Position numbers and translations under genes: made by a program. The notes under the pieces are model-generated. The model saw nothing but the letters and a program-made list of their open reading frames with translations, was not told where the DNA came from and searched no databases. Shown one piece after another: positions 24,658-25,643 of a DNA stretch of 25,643 nt. This DNA is from CAZEAC01 sp964510065 (GTDB taxonomy: Bacteria > Bdellovibrionota_C > UBA2361 > CAIXSY01). Positions within the stretch are counted from its first letter, which is position 1. Each line of letters starts with the position of its first letter. The stretch covers positions 1-25,643 of the forward strand of contig CAZEAC010000061.1 of NCBI GenBank assembly GCA_964510065.1, written 5' to 3'.

Positions 24658-25241
24658 TACCTTGTACTCCTTGGGACAATATAAACGCCATCTTCAAAGC
24701 CCTGCTCGGAAAGTCGCACCCGCACAAACTCGTCACGCTGCGTTGGCAGATTTTTGCCGACATAGTCGGGCCGTATAGGAAGCTCACGATGACCACGATC
24801 TACAAGCGCCGCGAGCTCGACACAGTCCGGCCGCCCAAAGTCAATAATGGCATCGAGCGCTGAGCGAATTGTACGTCCCGTGAAGAACACATCGTCGACA
24901 AGCACAATCTGCGCGCCTGTAATATGGAAAGGAATTTCGGTCCCCTTGAGAGTCGGCTGATTAGCCGACATTGAAAGGTCATCACGGTAAAGCGTGATAT
25001 CGACAATCCCGAAGGGCACCGTCACTCTTTCAATCTCCTGAATCTTCTGCTGAATTCGTTGAGCGATAAATTCGCCGCAGGTCCTCACACCGACAATCGC
25101 AAGGCGCGAGAGATCGCGGTGTTTTTCCAATATCTCATAAGAGATTCGGGAGACTGAGCGAGCAATCGTGTCTGCATCGACGACGAGCTTCCATCCAGGG
25201 GGAAGTTCTTTCCCATTTTTCTGTTTTTCACGCGATGCCAT
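24657..25241 (-). CDS. pyrR: PyrR-type bifunctional pyrimidine regulator / uracil phosphoribosyltransferase
   Basis: A 194-residue PyrR-family phosphoribosyltransferase. The PRPP-binding loop IVLVDDVFFTGRT is at ~112-124, with LYRDDLS at ~84-90 and LVDRGHRELPIRPDYVGKNLPT at ~146-167, blocks characteristic of PyrR. Family members bind pyr leader RNA to cause attenuation, have uracil phosphoribosyltransferase activity, or both. It heads the pyr run. The frame extends 9 codons further upstream, but Met at 25241 has GGAG 8 bases before it and fits the family length. Whether it binds RNA here is open: I do not see the classical PyrR-binding loop wording in the leader, although that leader is highly structured. 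Confidence 0.93.
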   Translation of the reverse strand: MASREKQKNGKELPPGWKLVVDADTIARSVSRISYEILEKHRDLSRLAIVGVRTCGEFIAQRIQQKIQEIERVTVPFGIVDITLYRDDLSMSANQPTLKGTEIPFHITGAQIVLVDDVFFTGRTIRSALDAIIDFGRPDCVELAALVDRGHRELPIRPDYVGKNLPTQRDEFVRVRLSEQGFEDGVYIVPRSTR

Positions 25242-25395
25242 AATTGGACTCCAGAAAACAACGATCACAGCTACAAAAATTAAGAACTATTCGAAAAGGA
25301 ACTCTCAAGATCTCAACGCAAAATGAAATGAATAAGGAGTGGAGAAGCGTCGGGCAGGTAAGATTTGGTCGGTAGACCCGTCGTAGTTTGAGCAT
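25228..25395 (-). CDS. Possible 55-codon leader ORF overlapping the pyrR start
   Basis: An ATG at 25395 is preceded by AAAGGAG at a 9-base spacing, a better ribosome site than most genes here have. The frame runs 55 codons and stops at a TGA 11 bases inside pyrR, in another frame, so ribosomes ending there could couple to pyrR. The peptide (starting MLKLRRVYRPN) resembles nothing I know. The Shine-Dalgarno lies in the arm of a hairpin. It may simply be chance. Confidence 0.25.
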   Translation of the reverse strand: MLKLRRVYRPNLTCPTLLHSLFISFCVEILRVPFRIVLNFCSCDRCFLESNYGIA

Positions 25396-25406
25396 CTAGT
25401 ATCTCT

Positions 25407-25446
25407 CCTTTGCGAACTCGCCGGTTCACAATTAAAGGATTTTTTT
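25407..25446 (+). terminator. Hairpin followed by T7; also sequesters a minus-strand Shine-Dalgarno
   Basis: On the plus strand, CCTTT (25407-25411) and GCGAAC (25412-25417) pair with GTTCAC (25424-25429) and AAAGG (25434-25438), followed by A and seven Ts (25440-25446). That is a terminator layout, but no plus-strand gene precedes it. The inner stem has a C-A mismatch on the plus strand but a U-G wobble on the minus, which suggests selection as a minus-strand RNA hairpin. There it would bury the AAAGGAG of the leader ORF. Confidence 0.35.
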
Positions 25447-25643
25447 ACTCGCCGCAAAGCTTCAGGGGGCCCAAAGCGCAGCTTCCAAAGAGTATCTTGT
25501 TCAGCTGGCGTTCGTCAAGCAAACGAGCGCCCATCTTGTAGCTTGGAGCGGGTTCAACGGAGGGCAGGAGCCCACAGTCGAACCAAAGACCACAGACTAG
25601 CGAGGATTCGCGGCACTGCTGTTAGAACTTGGCTCGATGGTCT
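25447..25643. ncRNA. Strongly structured RNA region upstream of pyrR, strand and class uncertain
   Basis: No coding frame is visible in this stretch. Two long helices stand out. One is GGCGTTCGT (25507-25515) with ACGAGCGCC (25523-25531), 9 pairs with one wobble on the plus strand. The other is GGTTCAAC (25551-25558) with GTCGAACC (25577-25584), fully paired only on the minus strand thanks to a G-U, and capped by GGGC-AGGA-GCCC (25562-25573). GCGA-GGAT-TCGC follows at 25600-25609, and looser pairing between ~25540 and ~25600 would extend the main stem. It may be the long 5' leader of the pyr transcript or an independent RNA. The overall long-hairpin shape and the wording GTTCGTCAAGC loosely recall 6S RNA, but I cannot confirm this. 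One end may lie beyond the window. Confidence 0.35.

Noticed and set aside
25551..25584. tRNA or tmRNA T-arm (GGTTCAAC / GGTTCGAC wording)
   Set aside because: The two GGTTC-like sequences pair with each other in one hairpin; no acceptor stem, anticodon arm or CCA-adjacent end is present.
25447..25643. RNase P RNA, SRP RNA or tmRNA
   Set aside because: None of their conserved blocks is visible. Only a loose 6S-like shape remains, so no class was assigned.

Overview
The window looks like chromosomal DNA of a Gram-negative bacterium with proteobacteria-like housekeeping genes. There are several lipoproteins and secreted proteins. The primary sigma factor is long, with a non-conserved insert between regions 1.2 and 2, and DnaG and RpoD are adjacent. 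A deltaproteobacteria-like or related uncultured lineage is my best guess, but nothing here fixes the taxon. There is no rRNA, confident tRNA, insertion sequence, phage gene or CRISPR array.

Left part (1-5400): an edge-truncated secreted subtilase (minus), a 5'-truncated alpha/beta-hydrolase remnant (plus), a small lipoprotein (minus), an ErpA/IscA-type Fe-S carrier with its own good promoter (minus), a class I (DhnA/FbaB-type) fructose-bisphosphate aldolase (minus) and a secreted HEXXH peptidase (plus). A palindromic, multi-stem element lies just behind the Fe-S carrier gene.

Middle part (5400-13100): an acyl-CoA dehydrogenase and an IclR regulator, separated by a copy of a 'CCACAGAGACACAGAGG'-type dispersed repeat. 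Next comes a tight lysine/diaminopimelate cluster in which a lipoprotein with an LptM-like N-terminus is followed by dapF, dapA and dapB with overlapping ends. A divergent glycosyltransferase-like gene and a protein with an exact HDxxH-x11-E (Coq4-type) motif follow.

Right part (13100-25643): one long minus-strand run, in transcription order pyrR-pyrB-pyrC-carA-carB-greA-dnaG-rpoD. It links de novo pyrimidine synthesis to transcript cleavage, replication priming and the primary sigma factor. The first five genes overlap by 1-17 bases and greA follows carB after 8 bases. Gaps of about 100 bases precede dnaG and rpoD, and the first of these holds two hairpins.

Most notable points: the CarA glutaminase domain keeps its nucleophile Cys but has Thr where the catalytic His of the HPE motif should be; the lptM-dapF neighbourhood is apparently conserved, with the LptM-like head carrying a fibronectin-III-like domain; and the roughly 400 bases upstream of pyrR carry several strong hairpins, one of which would hide the Shine-Dalgarno of a possible 55-codon leader ORF.
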